A DNA stretch of 64,000 nt from Simmondsia chinensis (GCA_018398585.1 JAGTTD010000024.1:8708071-8772070), one strand, 5' to 3'. Shown: positions 10,484 to 23,878, counted from the first letter of the stretch. Numbers and translations are program-made. The notes: generated from the letters alone by a model not told the origin.

Positions 10484-13400
10484 GGAACATATTCCAAAAA
10501 AAATATTTTCCTAAAGTAGGAGCAACAGAATACCAATTTAAAATTCTTAATTTTAAATTTAAAGCTCTGACCTAATTAAACTATTTAATTAAATCTGGAT
10601 CTTACTATAATAAGTTCATAATATGACAAAAAAAATCGAATAAAGCAAGTATAAACATAGTATGTAGAATAAATAAAATAAAGAAAAAATAAAATAAATA
10701 TCAAATACTTAATTAAAACATACCAGAAGAGTAAATCCCGAATCTTACTTGAAGATCTGAAATTGGAAGAAGATTTCTTGATGCCTCAAGCTCTTCTTTG
10801 CAATGATCTCTTCTAGCAGCAAGAGTGTGGGCTCCCAAAAATATTTATTTAAGGAAAAATTTCAAAACAAAAATTTTCTTTTCAATTTTTCTGAAAATTG
10901 ATTTTTCACAAAAATTATGCTAAACAATAATTTAGAAAACTCCTATAATAATTTTAGGATTTTCGTAGTGGGAGAAAACCAAGTTCCAAAACTTAATACT
11001 TAATTCCTTATTATAAAATATCATTTATAAGCACAACCTATCCGCTGAGCAATCACGTATATCACTCTTATAAGGCCCTCTAGCTGATGTCAGCGGGCCT
11101 TTTTCTTTTTCTTTTTTTTTTTTTTAATATTTGAAGTGTAGGTGCTCGCCACTTCTATTATGCGGGGTACTCCCGCTCGTGCATTGGGGGCATTATTTTT
11201 TTATTTTAAAATACGATATTTATCGTATTATGGATCCATCTCATGAATATTTGTTTAGCATAAAATTTATTTATCTCATTAATAAATAATTCATCGCATG
11301 AATTTATGTTTAATTTTTTTCAAATAATACTTAAGTTAAGGCTTGCGAAAGGATCGCAGGGACAATCTAACTCTAACTCCAAATAGGTCAAATATGATTA
11401 TCATCTCATGATAACAATTGATTATCATTTAGTAATACTTAATTCCACTAAATAAATTCTACGGCACTCTAGAATTAAATATATTCGCTCAAAAATTTTT
11501 CAAATAACTTTTATTGCAACAACCACCCCTTCTATTAGATATTCGTGAGTAAAAGTAACTTTAACTACTTTCATTACTTTTCTTATATCTCTCACCTTAG
11601 TTCCCGACTCGCTCTTCTCGAACAATTTAATAATACATAAATAATTTTCATACACTTCTCGAATAATTCAATAATACAGGAACAATTTCCATACTAATTT
11701 CAAAAGTCAAAGTGGAATACTTCAACTAAAGATTCCAGAATCTATTCGTATATTCGCGAAGCAACCGAGAAGACATCTTTGTCTCGTAAGAGACTATAGA
11801 TTCCACGTAAAACAAATATTCTCGCTACACTTCATGCTGTTAACCGACACACATAAGATTTAAGGCAATACACATTGACTAATCCTTTTACACATTAAAG
11901 TAACTAACAATCCATGCACGAGTTTAGACTATTTTCTATATTTAGAGTTATTGTCTTATAGAATTAGTTATCTCTAATAGTAATTAAAGGAACAACTAAT
12001 TCAGGTGGTCTTGCTTAGTGTTCTAATCATATAGACAACAACAATAAGATCCCTATCCAGATGACCAAGACAAGCCATTTTAAGTATCATATTATGGTCG
12101 TTTTAGACAAGTTGTCCAAACTCATCACCAACTACAAACATATACTTTGACAACGTATCACTTATTTGATTGGAGTACGTCTTACTCATGGAACATTTTA
12201 GAAAACAATTACATGCATGTTTGACCCGTAAAATATAATCAGATAATAAATAAATAAGTTAATTTTATTTATTTAATATTTAAAACTAGTCTACTCAACA
12301 ACTTTATAGCTATCTGGTACCCTACTTCCATAGTCAAGTAAGCAATACAAAACCGCTTCACTCTTCATCTTTTAATGACTCCTACTAAAAGGGTAAACAC
12401 GGATTCAGACGTCTAACGTCTAAAGTCCCTTTTAAAGCAAACAACCAATGAAAAACTCACATTCTTTCTTTTGAATCTTGCATAAGCTTGATCCTAAGAA
12501 TATAGTGTGCTCTTCTTGGGTCTTTCACTTTTTAACTGGACAATTAAACCTTAACAAATAACAATTCTACACTATTCTTAATAAGTAGAATGTTATCTAT
12601 ATACAATAGTTACAAAGTCTCTACTTTCTTGTTATGTCACTCATATACTAATGGTTCACTAACCATTGATTCAAATCCCTAGGACTTGCTTAGCCGTCAT
12701 CGAATCTACTATTTAATGAACAAAATACTTATTTAAGTATACAAAAAGACTTCCTCAGTTTACATACCGTATGCTCTTGACTCTTGGCAACAAACTTGTC
12801 TAGTTGTATCATATACATCAGCTTTAAGATGACCATTCAGAAAATGTTGTCTTGATTTTCATTACTTGTATCTCAACATATAAAATACAATGGATAAGAG
12901 TATCCTTATGCACTTAAGCATAACATCTGGCTAGAAGGTCTCATCCAAGTCGATTCCTTCCATTAGGGTATATAACCCACTGCCATCAATCTAGCCTAGA
13001 AGGTCTCAACCTTCTCATCTAATAAACTCTATATACTTATAAATCCATTTCGATCCAATCTAATGGACTTAATGCCTTTCGACGCCTCTATAAGTTCCTA
13101 GACTTAGTTAAAAATACAATTACTTTTTTATTGTCCTTACCAATTGGTCCACATCTTTATAAGAGTTCTATTGTAGTCTAAAGGATCATATTCAGCATCA
13201 TGTTTAACTGTTAAAACTGAAGACATGCATTCGTCAGGTGATCCTGACCATCCTTCCGCTACATCAAAGCTCTCATGTACTTAGTGTGACAATAACTTGA
13301 TTGAAGGTATATCGAATATATCATCTACACTATAAGTTGTATCATGCTGTTGAGACACAGTATCTCATACCGCCAATCTATCCAACACAAGCTATATGTT

Positions 13401-15200
13401 GTACTTTTAGAACATTTTCAAAAATCTCTTACATAACTAACCTTTTGATATGTATATGTGACTCATGAATCTTACCATATTAAATAAAACATTATTGATC
13501 ATTCTTACAACTCTTTGTAATAAGGGAAAATAAGAATTCTCCTGAACCACCACTTCAATTTAATCAAAGTGACTTGATATAATTACCGACCAGATCTCAA
13601 CTTTAGTCTTTAATTCTTTGAACATTCCAAAGGATTCAAGACTTCAGTCTTCATACACATATCTATATATCAAATAATTGAGTAGTTATTGATAAATATT
13701 TTATGAAATACTATTCGCCTTCACTCACTTGAGCTTGAGCAGTCCATAAACATTTTATAAACAAGTTCTAGCAGCTTAGTGGCTCTACTGCCTTTACTGT
13801 TAAAGACTCTTTCAATCACCATGAGTTCGAACATGATTCACATACCGGTTATCATTTTAGTACTTAATGATCCCATAAAACAAATCAAACCAGTTTGAAT
13901 CATACCAAATTAGTGTGACCTAAGATCAAGTGCCACTTAAAAGCTATATGGACTTCAGAAAATTCTTCTTTTATATGGTAACACAACTTAGCTTGTATTA
14001 TACTAATAAAATGTTATTAACATAGTTTTGATTAAAATAAGTCAACTATCTACCGATGTACCTTTTAAATAAACACTTTATTTACATAACTATTAGCCTA
14101 TTTCTCAAAAAAAAATAACTAAAGAACTATTTTGAAACAAATACTATATAAAAATCAAATGTCTAAAGAAAATGGCACATGAAGATAGTTACTCAGAATT
14201 AAAAACTACATTCCTCGAATTAAACTACTATCCTTGGTATCCATCATGAAAACCCATTCACTAGAACACTAGTGAACTACCTACAGGTCACAGCTAGAGG
14301 ACACGGGATATTGAATACCTTGTCATGTAGGCTTTCCACTCTTGGCAACAATATTATCTAAGTGCTTAAGAAATTCCTTTTAAATAGTAAGTCCAGTGCT
14401 ATTATAAAAGAGACAAAACTATTATGGCTCATGTTTTATTTTACCCTCTTGAGGTTCCTAATTTCTGAGATAAATGCTTATGCTAAGTGGACTCTTCCCT
14501 TAGTCTCATGACACCTTTTCTCTCAAACTGTACTTTCATAAGTTTAGACAATAAGCAATCTCTATTACTCAATGTATCTAGCCTAAACCAATTGAATGAT
14601 CTTGATAGGTAAGTCAGGATCATATCCTGTTGAGTTCGGCTATTCAAACTTGCATGAAGAATTCTAGTTCAAGTAAATGCGCCATCATATGACGCGCTCT
14701 TGACCTGAACTTTCCTAACACTATCTTGTATCTATTATCTTTCTCATAGCTGTTCTCATGCTACTAGTTTTAGAATCAAACACTTCTTTCAAATATCTGA
14801 TCATCTCTACTATAGTTGAATTTTCAAGTATCTAAAACTAGAAACGTTCTACATCTAATGTCCGAATCTTGCAACTGGCTAACTCTTTAGTCTAGTCTAA
14901 CGTCCTAAATGTTCTTTTCAACTTAGTAGATCTGCTAGCAGCAAACTAGAGAATTCTGAGAATCTCCTAATGCTCCATATGTGCTAAGACATACCATATC
15001 ATAGCAAGAAAAATAGGATCGACAAGTAAGAAAATACCAGTATTGATTGTAATGCATTAGATAACGACTAGTCTGAAATCAAAATTGTAAACAAGTCATA
15101 TAACATACATGATTACTTTTCTTACTTTTAGCAAATAGTCAAAGTTTAGAGTTCACAATCCGACACTTACATGTATGCCGTGGTGACCCAACCGAACTAC
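10484..15200 (-). mobile_element. Strongly degenerate Ty1/copia element
   Basis: The left edge begins TGTTGGGAACATATTCC, a plausible LTR end on the minus strand. Around 12900-13260 the minus strand keeps the order of blocks seen in the copia reverse transcriptase entry region (fingers and substrate strand), but stops occur every few codons. No PBS, no second LTR and no open domain were found, so the limits are approximate. The rest is AT-rich with no other gene. Confidence 0.35.
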
Positions 15201-15599
15201 CCAAAACTCCCCGTCGGCGAGGCCGAATTGAGATACTAGAAGAGTGAGAACATTTCTCAATAAATATATTTTCTTTTAAACTCTTTACTAAACATATTTA
15301 ACACACCACTTTTCTCTCAGCCTCTATGGTCATACAACAGAGCTCCTTGTGGAGGCTAATGTAGACCCTAGTCAAGTGTACACCACTACCTTGATATCCA
15401 TACAAGTCCAAGAAGTACTCTAGGTCGGCGTGGCTTCACCATTTTTTCCTGCAGTTCACTCTATCATAAGAGATCTAACATTTTGCAGATGAACTCCCTC
15501 CTCGAGGAGTCGTACCCACCTACCATTCTTCTCGACCTCAACCTCAACTTCCCTAAGGTTCTCCTCTCTTGACACTAACATAACCTTAATTGGAACATG

Positions 15600-16485
15600 A
15601 CGAACCTACGGGGTTTGTGAGTGGTTAGGAGGGTAATCTCCCTTCCTCTCTCCTATCTAGTGCTTGGGCCACTTGTTCTATTTGGTTCTTTAATTTGGCA
15701 ATGGACTGAGAATGAGACCGAACCCATTGTGTAGTGTCCTCCATAAATCGGAGCATACGCTTCTCAAACTGTGATGAATATCTAGGAGGAGGAAGGTTTA
15801 GCATGAGTAACAGTAAAGTGAGGTTGAGCATCATACTTTTTCCCTCCCTGAAAAACAAGAGGGTGTGTTTTACCTACAAACCCAGGTGTTTAATGTCACG
15901 TAGGTTGGTTATGATTGTCATTTTGTCTCCACCAGAAGCATTGATCATGGAAGGACTAGAGCCCACTAGGAAGGTTCATGGTGGGGATAGCTTCGAAGAA
16001 GGTCCTTGAACCTGTTCCAGTTCTCGTGAAATTGTTCTTGATCTTGTGATTCAAAATTGTTTATAACTCGCCTAATAGCCATAGTTTTGGCCTTAGAGTA
16101 AAACTTGATCATAAACTTTAGTTATAGATCTGCCCAAGTTGTGACTTTACTTCTAGGGAAGGATTGAAGTCACTGTTTAGCTATGGCTTTTGGTGAGAAC
16201 AGAAAAAGAAATAGCCAAACTACATCGTGCGAGGCACCTTGATAATGACATGTTGCAAATTTCAAGAAAAGCATCAAGGTGCTCATACAGGCTCTCATTC
16301 TATTTCTCATAAAAAGTGAGAAGCATGTTGATGGTCTCGGAATTTATTTCAAAGTTTGCATTACCCATACTGGGTAACACAACTCTGATTGGTGCAATGT
16401 AAGTATGGGGAACGAAAGGATCCCCAATTGTAAGTGGAGGGGGGTGCGTCAGCTATGGAACGGGGTTGATGGCCATGGTTGCAGT
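15600..16485 (-). pseudogene. Athila-like gag relic
   Basis: The minus strand at 15625-15858 has LKNQIEQVAQALDRREEGRLPS, the C-terminal gag motif of Athila-type elements (usually L-x-x-Q-I-x-Q-L-A...G-x-L-P-S). Upstream, in broken frames to about 16480, are IAPIRVVLPSMGNANFEI, ESLYEHLDAFLEIC and ENWNRFKDLLRSYPHHEPS. These fit the capsid pattern E-D-P...H-L-x-x-F-x-x-x-C and W-x-R-F-K-D-L-L-R-x-C-P-H-H. Several frameshifts and stops make it inactive. It ties the LTR pair 4349-8571 / 22258-23878 to a gypsy element. Confidence 0.7.
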
Positions 16486-16662
16486 TGAATAGACAATTTG
16501 ATACAACTTGCTAGCCAAGCAACAAGGAAAAAAACAAAGAAAAAAAATTAAAATGTTTAAGATATAAATAAATAAATAATGACAAAAGATGACAACAAAA
16601 TAAGTAAAAGCAAGATAAAATAAGGTTTAAAAAAAATTGAAAATAAACAAAAATAAAAGATT

Positions 16663-16898
16663 ATCTATAAAATTATAGAGATATTATATTCTATAGGAAG
16701 ATAATAAAATGACAAACCCAAACATGCTTGAAGAAAAATAGCAAGTATTTTACAACGGAAAGAGATTATTTTCTTAAAGTTTTCTCTTTTCTTTCTCGTC
16801 ACTTTTTCCGTCCTTTTCTTTCTCTTTTCTCTTTTTTCTTCTTCTTTGTTTTTTTTCCCTATGTTGATTTGGGTGTATACATGTATATATAGTAGTTT

Positions 16899-16933
<35 letters not shown>

Positions 16934-17102
16934 GATTAGTCATCAGCTGAGATGACACATGTCTCCTAATACCTATTTATGTAGGCATATGTATAAATAT
17001 ATAAATAGATATTTTATATAATTTTTAATTTTCTATTATATTTAATAATATCCGAACTCGACTTTAAAAATTGTACCCGAAAAATATCCAATATTTACAA
17101 CA
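16663..17102 (-). repeat. 3' LTR of the copia element, with G31 run
   Basis: 440 bp, matching 21572-22148 apart from the SINE there. Minus strand start TGTTGTAAATATTGG; the far end is mutated. On the minus strand a C31 run (16901-16931) stands about 10 bases before the TATA-like CTATATATACATG. A long C/T-rich, then A/G-rich segment follows. Confidence 0.8.
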
Positions 17103-17179
17103 CTCCCATTTTGAATATTTTCTGTTATAACGGGACACAGTATCCAAACTAAATACACTGCCTCGTTAAAAACCTCGCC

Positions 17180-17770
17180 AAGAAAACCCAGTGGGAAAAA
17201 TCATAGCGAAGGGAAAAAGAGTACAGTGCGTAATTAACTCTTCTTCAGGGGCACACATTGATCAAGGATGTTTCGGAGTTGGCAAATGCCAATCTTGTGT
17301 CAATTTCTTGAAAGTTTGTAGTAGATGTTTTCTTGGATAACTCTTCCAGGTTCTTGAGTGAACATGTACTTTATATATTTCTCTAGGAAGCTTGAGAGTG
17401 AAAAGAATTTTTTTGAAGTGCACTTGGTTTTATGAACTCTCTGTAGCTTGAACAATACAGACTTATCTTCATATAGCATTGTCGGACTCTCCTTGATCGT
17501 TGGAAGCTTTACGAAATATGTTGGATCAAGTGCCTTGACGTTGCTCATTCTCTGCTTGTTTATAAAGTACAAGTGTCTCGACGGTAGCTGTAATTGTTAG
17601 TAAATTGCCAAAACATAACAGTATAGCTATATAAAAAATTAGCATATGCTTGTCATTTATTTTATATGGTTCAAATAAATAGCCATTACTTGCATACAAA
17701 ATCAATTGCAAGTTTGTCATAATATTATAATGTATGCCGGTTGATCCATCAAGATAAACATTTACCACAT
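17180..17770 (-). pseudogene. Copia RNase H relic
   Basis: Minus-strand fragments read YASNGYLFEPYKI (compare YADAGYLSDPHKA in this copia group), then PTMLYEDKSVLFKLQ and CTSKKFFSLSSFLEK, and finally HKIGICQLRNI near the stop, where the family has IGMRRL. These are the end of the polyprotein just before the 3' LTR. Frames change at least once near 17550 and key acidic residues are not all kept. The comparison is from memory of the family. Confidence 0.6.
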
Positions 17771-20450
17771 ATTATATACTAGTGACAAGTTAATCAAAGA
17801 GGCTATACCTAGTTGTATGACAACTATATCAATGCGTTACTTAAACCAAGGTATGGTACTTTTGAAGACCAAGGATTCATTCGTTACCTAGTTAAAGACC
17901 AAAAGAGTTCTTTATTTTTATCAAGGAATTAAAACAAAATTGAGGCACTAAACAACATAAATAAACACTTATGTGCTGTACTGGTATAAATTGACCAATA
18001 GACTAATACTCTATCATATTAATGCTCGATCTACAGGTCGAGACAAAATCTTCCCTTTTTCGAGATCCTCAATCTCGAGTTCTCAGTTTAGATTTATAAC
18101 AGCTTTTTTAAACTCTTCAAGAGTCATGATGATATTAACATATCTCTCTTTTAGTAGATATGTACCGTGGTTTTGAATTAAATGCTTCTGGCATCTTTGG
18201 TCCTTGAGGGACTTTCATACGAATATCATCATAAGTAATAAATACAAACAAGCTGTTATTACATCCTTAAGACGCATACAGAGACCACCAGACTAATTGC
18301 ATCCATTTCTCATATATATGTCCCATCAATTTCTGGTCTCCATAATAAACCTTAGGCTACAAATTGTGCTTTTCACCACCTCATTATTTTTCTGAATCAA
18401 CATTCACATGTAGCGTATAGGTTTTATTCTTTAGGCATTTAGACTTCAGGTCCACATGGCTAATTCAACCTGAATTGCGTCTTTCTATTTGAGTCAATCA
18501 TTTCTTTGTTGGCATTCTTGAACAAACACTAGTCCAAGATTTTCAATTTCTTTGATCAGGAAGTAGCTACTATATATACAAACATCTGATCAATTTCGGT
18601 TCTATAATATCCCATATTTCATAGAGATCTCTTTATTATCACAATTTTCAATAGTTTCGATAGACTCAGGTAGCTTCAGGTACCTGATAATCTTGAGGGA
18701 TTTCATAGTATTATCTCTGCAAAATTTTTTTTTTTCTCTCAAGAATTTCATAATAGAGGGACCAATCTTTTCCATTGCTCTTTTTTCTTTCTTAGATTCA
18801 AATCTTTGGAACCGATATATTTACAATGCTTCTGGCGTGCAATGGATGCATTTTTTTAATATATTTAAATATCGCTCGATTGGGATATTAAGTCGAGCAG
18901 GAGCATCTATAGCGAGGACATATTATTTGGTCACTCTCTTTCTATTAATGAATGTATCTGTGAATTGGCTTGTAACATTTTACAAGTGAACGGTTCTTTA
19001 AACTTCTGATTCAATGATGCATTCTACATAAATTCTCATTTTCTAACTTTCGTTTTTCCTCCCCTGATTCTGGAGACCTTGTTTCATCAAATTGACAATT
19101 AACAAACTATGCTGTAAAATATTTTCAGTTAATATCCCCAGATATTTTATTATTGACATAAATTTTAAGTCCCATGTTTAGACCCATCTTTCAACATTGG
19201 AGTGGTATAATTGGGACATACAATATATAACCAAATCCATAGATGGGATATATATCTGAATCTTGTCAAAGACAAGTTATATTGGAGAGATCCATAATTA
19301 GTGCTGTAACATATATCATAACATATACGTATGTAAAAATAGGTAATAGTAATGGTCTAGCTATTAGCTACAGGCAATTAATTAAAAAAATCCACAAGAC
19401 CATTTTGTATCTATATGTGGGTTATATGGTATTCAATTGTTATTTCAATGGATATACAATAATTATTAAATTATTAGAATGTAAATTCTCCTGCATTATC
19501 ATGTAATTCACGACTTGATCTCATAGTCAAATCATTTATGCAAGAAGTTTCACAAATACCATATTACAAGTAGATTATTTATAAACATGTGACCCACTGG
19601 TAGAGGCCTCTATTAAGATCATATAATACCGAATTGGTCCACATGATAAAATAATTGACCCACATATCTCTTTTTGTATTTCTTTAAATACATGGGACTC
19701 AAACTCAATTTCAATTGAGTATGATATATTAATCATTTTGCCTTAAGCAGCACATTATGTTTTATCCAATATAAGAATCTTCTGGTTCTTCAATGGGTGT
19801 GAGAATTTTTAACGATTCTCTTAATCATATTTTATTGCCCAGATGACTCAAATAGTCATGTAATAAAGTAAAAGCCCTTGGATCTGTTAACTTCTGGTTA
19901 ACCATCCCGGCAAATATCACGAAATTAAATATTGTTTCTGTAGGAAACCTGATATGTGCTCTTCTGGAGCCTTTAATTAAGTATCAAATAGACTGGCTGA
20001 AAAATATTGACACATTAATAACTGATAATAAGTAGGCGGCATAGCCGACCATATGGATAACAGATAATAAGTAGGGGGCATAGCCGACCATATAAATAAC
20101 AGACGAGTAATAAAAGGTAGGCGATTTAACCAGCCATGAACATGAAAAATAGAAAATATGAAAACTAAAGTTTTTTTTCTGTCCTTATTAAATAAGATCT
20201 CATATTAAATTGGTTCGTCGCCATTTTGAAATGTCGAACAAATAAAACAACTATACACTTTGATTATTGTTTAAATTTGTCTACCACTGAGTAATAATGC
20301 ATGTCAAAAATAATTCATACATATAACTAAATATATGTTACATAAAATATCAGATAGATGATACCATTCTAATATGTACATAGTAAGATGACATTATCAA
20401 ACATAATTCAGTACAAAATATAAAATACAAAAACACAAACGTTAGTCAAT
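17771..20450 (-). other. Degenerate pol region of the copia element
   Basis: Position and orientation predict protease, integrase and RT, but the sequence is broken into short frames and I cannot point to an intact catalytic motif. The short frames at 17973-18176, 18693-18989 and 19243-19506 on the plus strand are AT-rich and without recognisable motifs. Confidence 0.45.
20022..20140 (+). repeat. Short tandem repeat, about 39 bp, 2.5 copies
   Basis: The unit contains GATAATAAGTAGGCGGCATA and GCCGACCATATGGATAAC. Two nearly identical copies are followed by a weaker third. It lies within the decayed copia coding region. Confidence 0.7.
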
Positions 20451-21482
20451 TTAAACATTTTCATCTCTTATCAGATGATCAATTTTTCCACTAGAATCTT
20501 TTAAGAAATCAGAAACATCTAAATCTGTATCATTAAGTGGAGAATGATCTTCAGAAAAATTACTTTCTAGGAGCTTTTCTTTTCCTTTCAACGATGCCCG
20601 GTAAAGGTCCACCAGGTGTTGGACTTTACGACAGGTACGCATCCAATGATCTTTCATACTGCATCGGGAGCAACCTGTTTCCAGATCTTTTGACAAATTT
20701 TGTTCAGGGGATTTCTCTTTTCTATTTTTCTCCTCGCCATTTGTAGACTTCTAAATTTTGGTTCATTTTGAGTACCATAGTACCAGTTATTATGACCATG
20801 GCTATAACCTCCTCTATAGTCATGACCACGTCCACGTCCACGACCATGTTTACGACCTTGACCACGTGCCTGATGGTCGTATGCCAAAGTTCAGGGAATG
20901 GTTCGGACCCAGTTGGTCGTGACTGATAATTTTTCATCAACAATTCATTACTTTGTTCAGCAACAAGGAGACATGATATTAACTCTGAGTATTTTTAAAA
21001 TCCCGTTCTCTATATTGCTGCTGCAGGAGCATATTTGAGACATAAAAAGCAGAGAATGTTTTCTCTAGCATATCCTCCTCGGTGATATTTTTCCCGCATA
21101 ATTTCAATTGGGAGGTAATATTAAATACCACAGAGTTATACTCGCTTACAATTTCAAAATCCTACAATCGCAGATGAATCCAATCATAGCGAGCTTTAGG
21201 GAGGATAACATATTTTTGGTGATCAAACCTTTCCTTTAGATTCAACCAAAGGATGTACAGGTCCTTTACAGTAATATACTTAGATTTCAATCCTTCACAG
21301 ATATGATGCCTGAGAAATAACACTGCTTTAGCTCGATCCTGTAAGGATGCAATATTTTCCCTTTCAATTGTATCTCCAAGATTCATAGCATCAAGGTGAA
21401 TCTCAACATCAAGGGTCCAAGGCAAATAATTTTTGTCAGATATATCAAGAGTAGTAAATTTAAGGTCAGTAAGATTAAACAT
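20451..21482 (-). pseudogene. Copia gag relic with CCHC-type knuckle
   Basis: From ATG 21482 the minus strand has MFNLTDLKFTTLDISDKNYL, WTLDVEIHLDA and LPKARYDWIHLRL, the N-terminal gag pattern (DUF4219/UBN2 type) of a widespread plant copia group. After a short gap in the frame it continues with LQQQYRER and the knuckle CSRCSMKDHWMRTC followed by KVQHLVDLYRASLKGKEK. The knuckle keeps C-x2-C-x4-H-x4-C with the usual Gly replaced. A stop before 21162 and several between 20990 and 20700 inactivate it. Gag would form the virus-like particle and bind the element RNA. Confidence 0.75.
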
Positions 21483-21571
21483 AATAATTATAAATCACAA
21501 AGATTAAGGAATGAAAACTTACCTCGAGTATATAATGATTCTCAGCTGGCTAAAGACTTGTGTTGATAACG

Positions 21572-21941
21572 TGTTATAAAATTATAGAGCTATTATACTC
21601 TGTAGAAAGATAATAAAAAGACAAACCTAAATATGCTTGAAGAAAAATAGCAAGTATTTTACAATAGAACGAGATTATTTTATTAAATTTTTCTCTTTTC
21701 CTTCTCATCACTTTTTCCTTCCTTTTTCTTTTTCTTTGTCTTTTCTCTTTTTTCTTCTTTTTTGTGTGTTTTTTTTTTTTTAATGTTGGTAAAGGCAGGG
21801 GAGGGGGGTCACTAGTGGGGCTCGAACCCCGGTGCTCTCACACAGCAACCGGGGGCCTTACCAATAGGCTACGAGCTAGTTGCTCTCTTTTTTGTTTCTT
21901 GTCATGTGTTGCTTTGTGTGTATACATGTATATATAGCAGT

Positions 21942-21972
<31 letters not shown>

Positions 21973-22148
21973 TGGGGGTGATTAGTCATCATCTTAGATG
22001 ACACATGTCCCCTAATACCTATTTATGTTTGTATATGTATAAATACATAAATAGGTATTTTATATAATTTTTAATTTTCTATGATATTTAATAATATTCA
22101 AACTTGACTCTAAAAATTATACCCAAAAAATATCCAATATTTACAACA
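21572..22148 (-). repeat. 5' LTR of the copia element, with G29 run and SINE insertion
   Basis: Minus strand start TGTTGTAAATATTGG, end TTTTATAACA followed by CGTTATCAACACAAG, the usual junction in this copia group. A G29 run (21944-21972) sits at the same place as in the other LTR. After removing the 121-bp SINE and its 9-bp TSD its length is about 447 bp, against 440 bp for the 3' LTR. Confidence 0.8.
21766..21886 (-). mobile_element. Small tRNA-derived SINE inside an LTR
   Basis: Minus strand: TAGCTCGTAGCCTATTGG (A-box-like), then B box GGTTCGAGCCC, a short G/C-rich body and a 14-A tail. A direct repeat CTTTTTTGT flanks it (21757-21765 and 21887-21895). The other LTR (16663-17102) lacks the insertion, an internal empty-site control. 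At about 107 bp without its tail it is very short for a plant SINE. Confidence 0.75.
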
Positions 22149-22240
22149 AGATTGACTTTTTAAAAAAAATAAAATACACAGGAAAAAAAAAAAGAAAACT
22201 CGAACTTCACTGATTCCAACTTTGACTACCGACTCTCCAA

Positions 22241-22251
22241 CAACGGCGCCA
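22241..22251 (-). other. Primer-binding site of the Athila-like element
   Basis: Minus strand TGGCGCCGTTG, six bases after the LTR end. This PBS is common in Athila-type and several other plant gypsy elements. Confidence 0.75.
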
Positions 22252-22257
22252 AAAATT

Positions 22258-23878
22258 TAATGTAGTTTTAAAGTGTGTTTAAAACCATGTACTCGCAAGC
22301 ATAGGAGTTGTAGTAGCTAAATCAGATATATGGGTGTCGTATCTACAGGGAATCAGTGTTAAGTTGAATTCAGTAATTAGTGAGTCGTGGGTTTGTTGAT
22401 TTGGAAGAATATTTAATGAATTGCAAAGAATTAAACAGTAAATTAAATTGTCAAATTGATCAAGGATAGTTTAGGGTCTGAATTTAGGTTAGCCTAAATC
22501 AAATCTTATCGTTATATTTTATCACAACAATGAATTTAAAGGTTTGGACAACAAGCTTTGAACCAAAATTAACAGTAAACTAGGGCTTTGAGTGAAGAAC
22601 TAGTTTAAGAGGATAACACATCTTGCCACTCTAACTGTAGTGTGGATTATCTCAATAGTACTACTAAAATCCTTTATTATACCTAATTTCATTCAATTTG
22701 GATTAATACTTAAGTTAGGGTTTAGGATAATGAACTAGTCTAAAGGTATAACCTATTTATCACTCTAGGTGTAGCACAGATTATCTCAATAGCACTGCTT
22801 AATTCCTTTCTCATTCCTAAATAAGTATTAGCTTATACGAAAAGTCCGTGCTCAGGGTTGGGTACAATCTTAACCATGACCACTTGTGAAGAACATGTTG
22901 TACCTTAGTCCAAGCAACAAGTACAAGACAGATTGCAAATAAATTGAAAATCTAGCCATAGCTGCAAGCATATAAATAGAAAACCAATCTCAATACATAA
23001 CTCCCCACAGGAGTGCAAAAATAGCATAACATAAGTCATTATCAAGAATAAAATATAAATCGGGGATCCATAGCCGTCTTTCATCCCTTAACTATGAATC
23101 TACTCCTCCTTATGAGTTTTATACATAACAAAATCTAAAGAGAAAAGTAAAGAAAAAAAATCATGGATGAAGACTTCCTCGGTTAATGTTAATGTGACTC
23201 TTGCATTGGTCCCCAATACTCCAACCACTTGCGCTTCGGCCTTCGAGAAAATCTGGTCTATTTTGGCAGCTTGAGGAAGGAGGAGAAGAGAAAATAGGGC
23301 AAAAATTGTAAAAAATTATGTCCTATCCTATTTATAGTTTTGATATGCCCTCGCCGCAGCCCAGGGTTGATTGATCGGAAATAGTGGCCGATCGATTGAC
23401 CACAAGTAGTGGCCAAAATGCATTGTGTGCACTTAATTTAAAACGCGCGTAACTTTTGATCCGTAAGGAGTTACGAGGCAAATTACATATCAAAAAAAAG
23501 CTCTCAAAGAGATCTACATGATCTAGTGGTACCAATAATTGAAATTGATATTATTGGGTCATAGATACTCTTATTTTAACCTTTAGCTCATTTTAAGTTT
23601 GAGCGATTGCCAAAATGCATGGCGATTGATCAGTGCACCTGTGGGGAGACTTTTCTTGGCCGAATTTTGACCCGGTTGTTTTTTTCTCACACGTGGTTAG
23701 GTTTATCAACATAGTCTTCAAATTTGTCTGTTATCGCTCGTTTTCCACTATTTTTCAAGATGTCCTTGTTCATATGAGTTCCAAGCCTAAATACACAAAA
23801 ATTATGCAATGCCATGCATGTAATAGCCAAAAATATTGTTATAATATATTATAAAACATGTAAATATGAGGCACATCA
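22258..23878 (-). repeat. 5' LTR of the Athila-like element
   Basis: 1,621 bp. The minus strand begins TGATGTGCCTCATATTTAC; the other end reads TAATGTAG on the plus strand where TGATGTAG is expected, one base off the canonical CA end. Partial copies of the same LTR occur at 27738-28041 (minus) and 31803-32530 (plus). Confidence 0.8.

Larger units (their letters stand above)
16663..22148 (-). mobile_element. Ty1/copia element, minus strand, decayed
   Basis: The LTRs are 21572-22148 (5') and 16663-17102 (3'). The pentamer AGATT flanks both outer ends (16658-16662 and 22149-22153), a clean TSD. A purine tract AAAATGGGAG precedes the 3' LTR on the minus strand. The gag at 20451-21482 and RNase H remnants at 17180-17770 are in the expected order; protease, integrase and RT lie in the broken stretch between. 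It is inserted in the leader region of the Athila-like element, about 90 bases from that element's PBS. Confidence 0.8.
4349..23878 (-). mobile_element. Athila-like Ty3/gypsy element, minus strand, heavily nested
   Basis: Two long LTRs with matching ends (TGATGTGCCTC...AACTACATCA) lie at 22258-23878 (5') and 4349-8571 (3'). Just inside the 5' LTR the minus strand reads TGGCGCCGTTG, a PBS common in Athila-type elements. Just before the 3' LTR it reads the purine/T tract AAGGTTTGGGTTTGGGGTTG. The flanking pentamers CTATT (4344-4348) and CTATC (23879-23883) fit a 5-bp TSD with one change. Inside, only gag remnants (15600-16485) and an unassigned frame (10077-10427) can be tied to it; other elements fill the rest. 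The 19.5 kb span is the result of nesting and not the original length. Confidence 0.75.
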
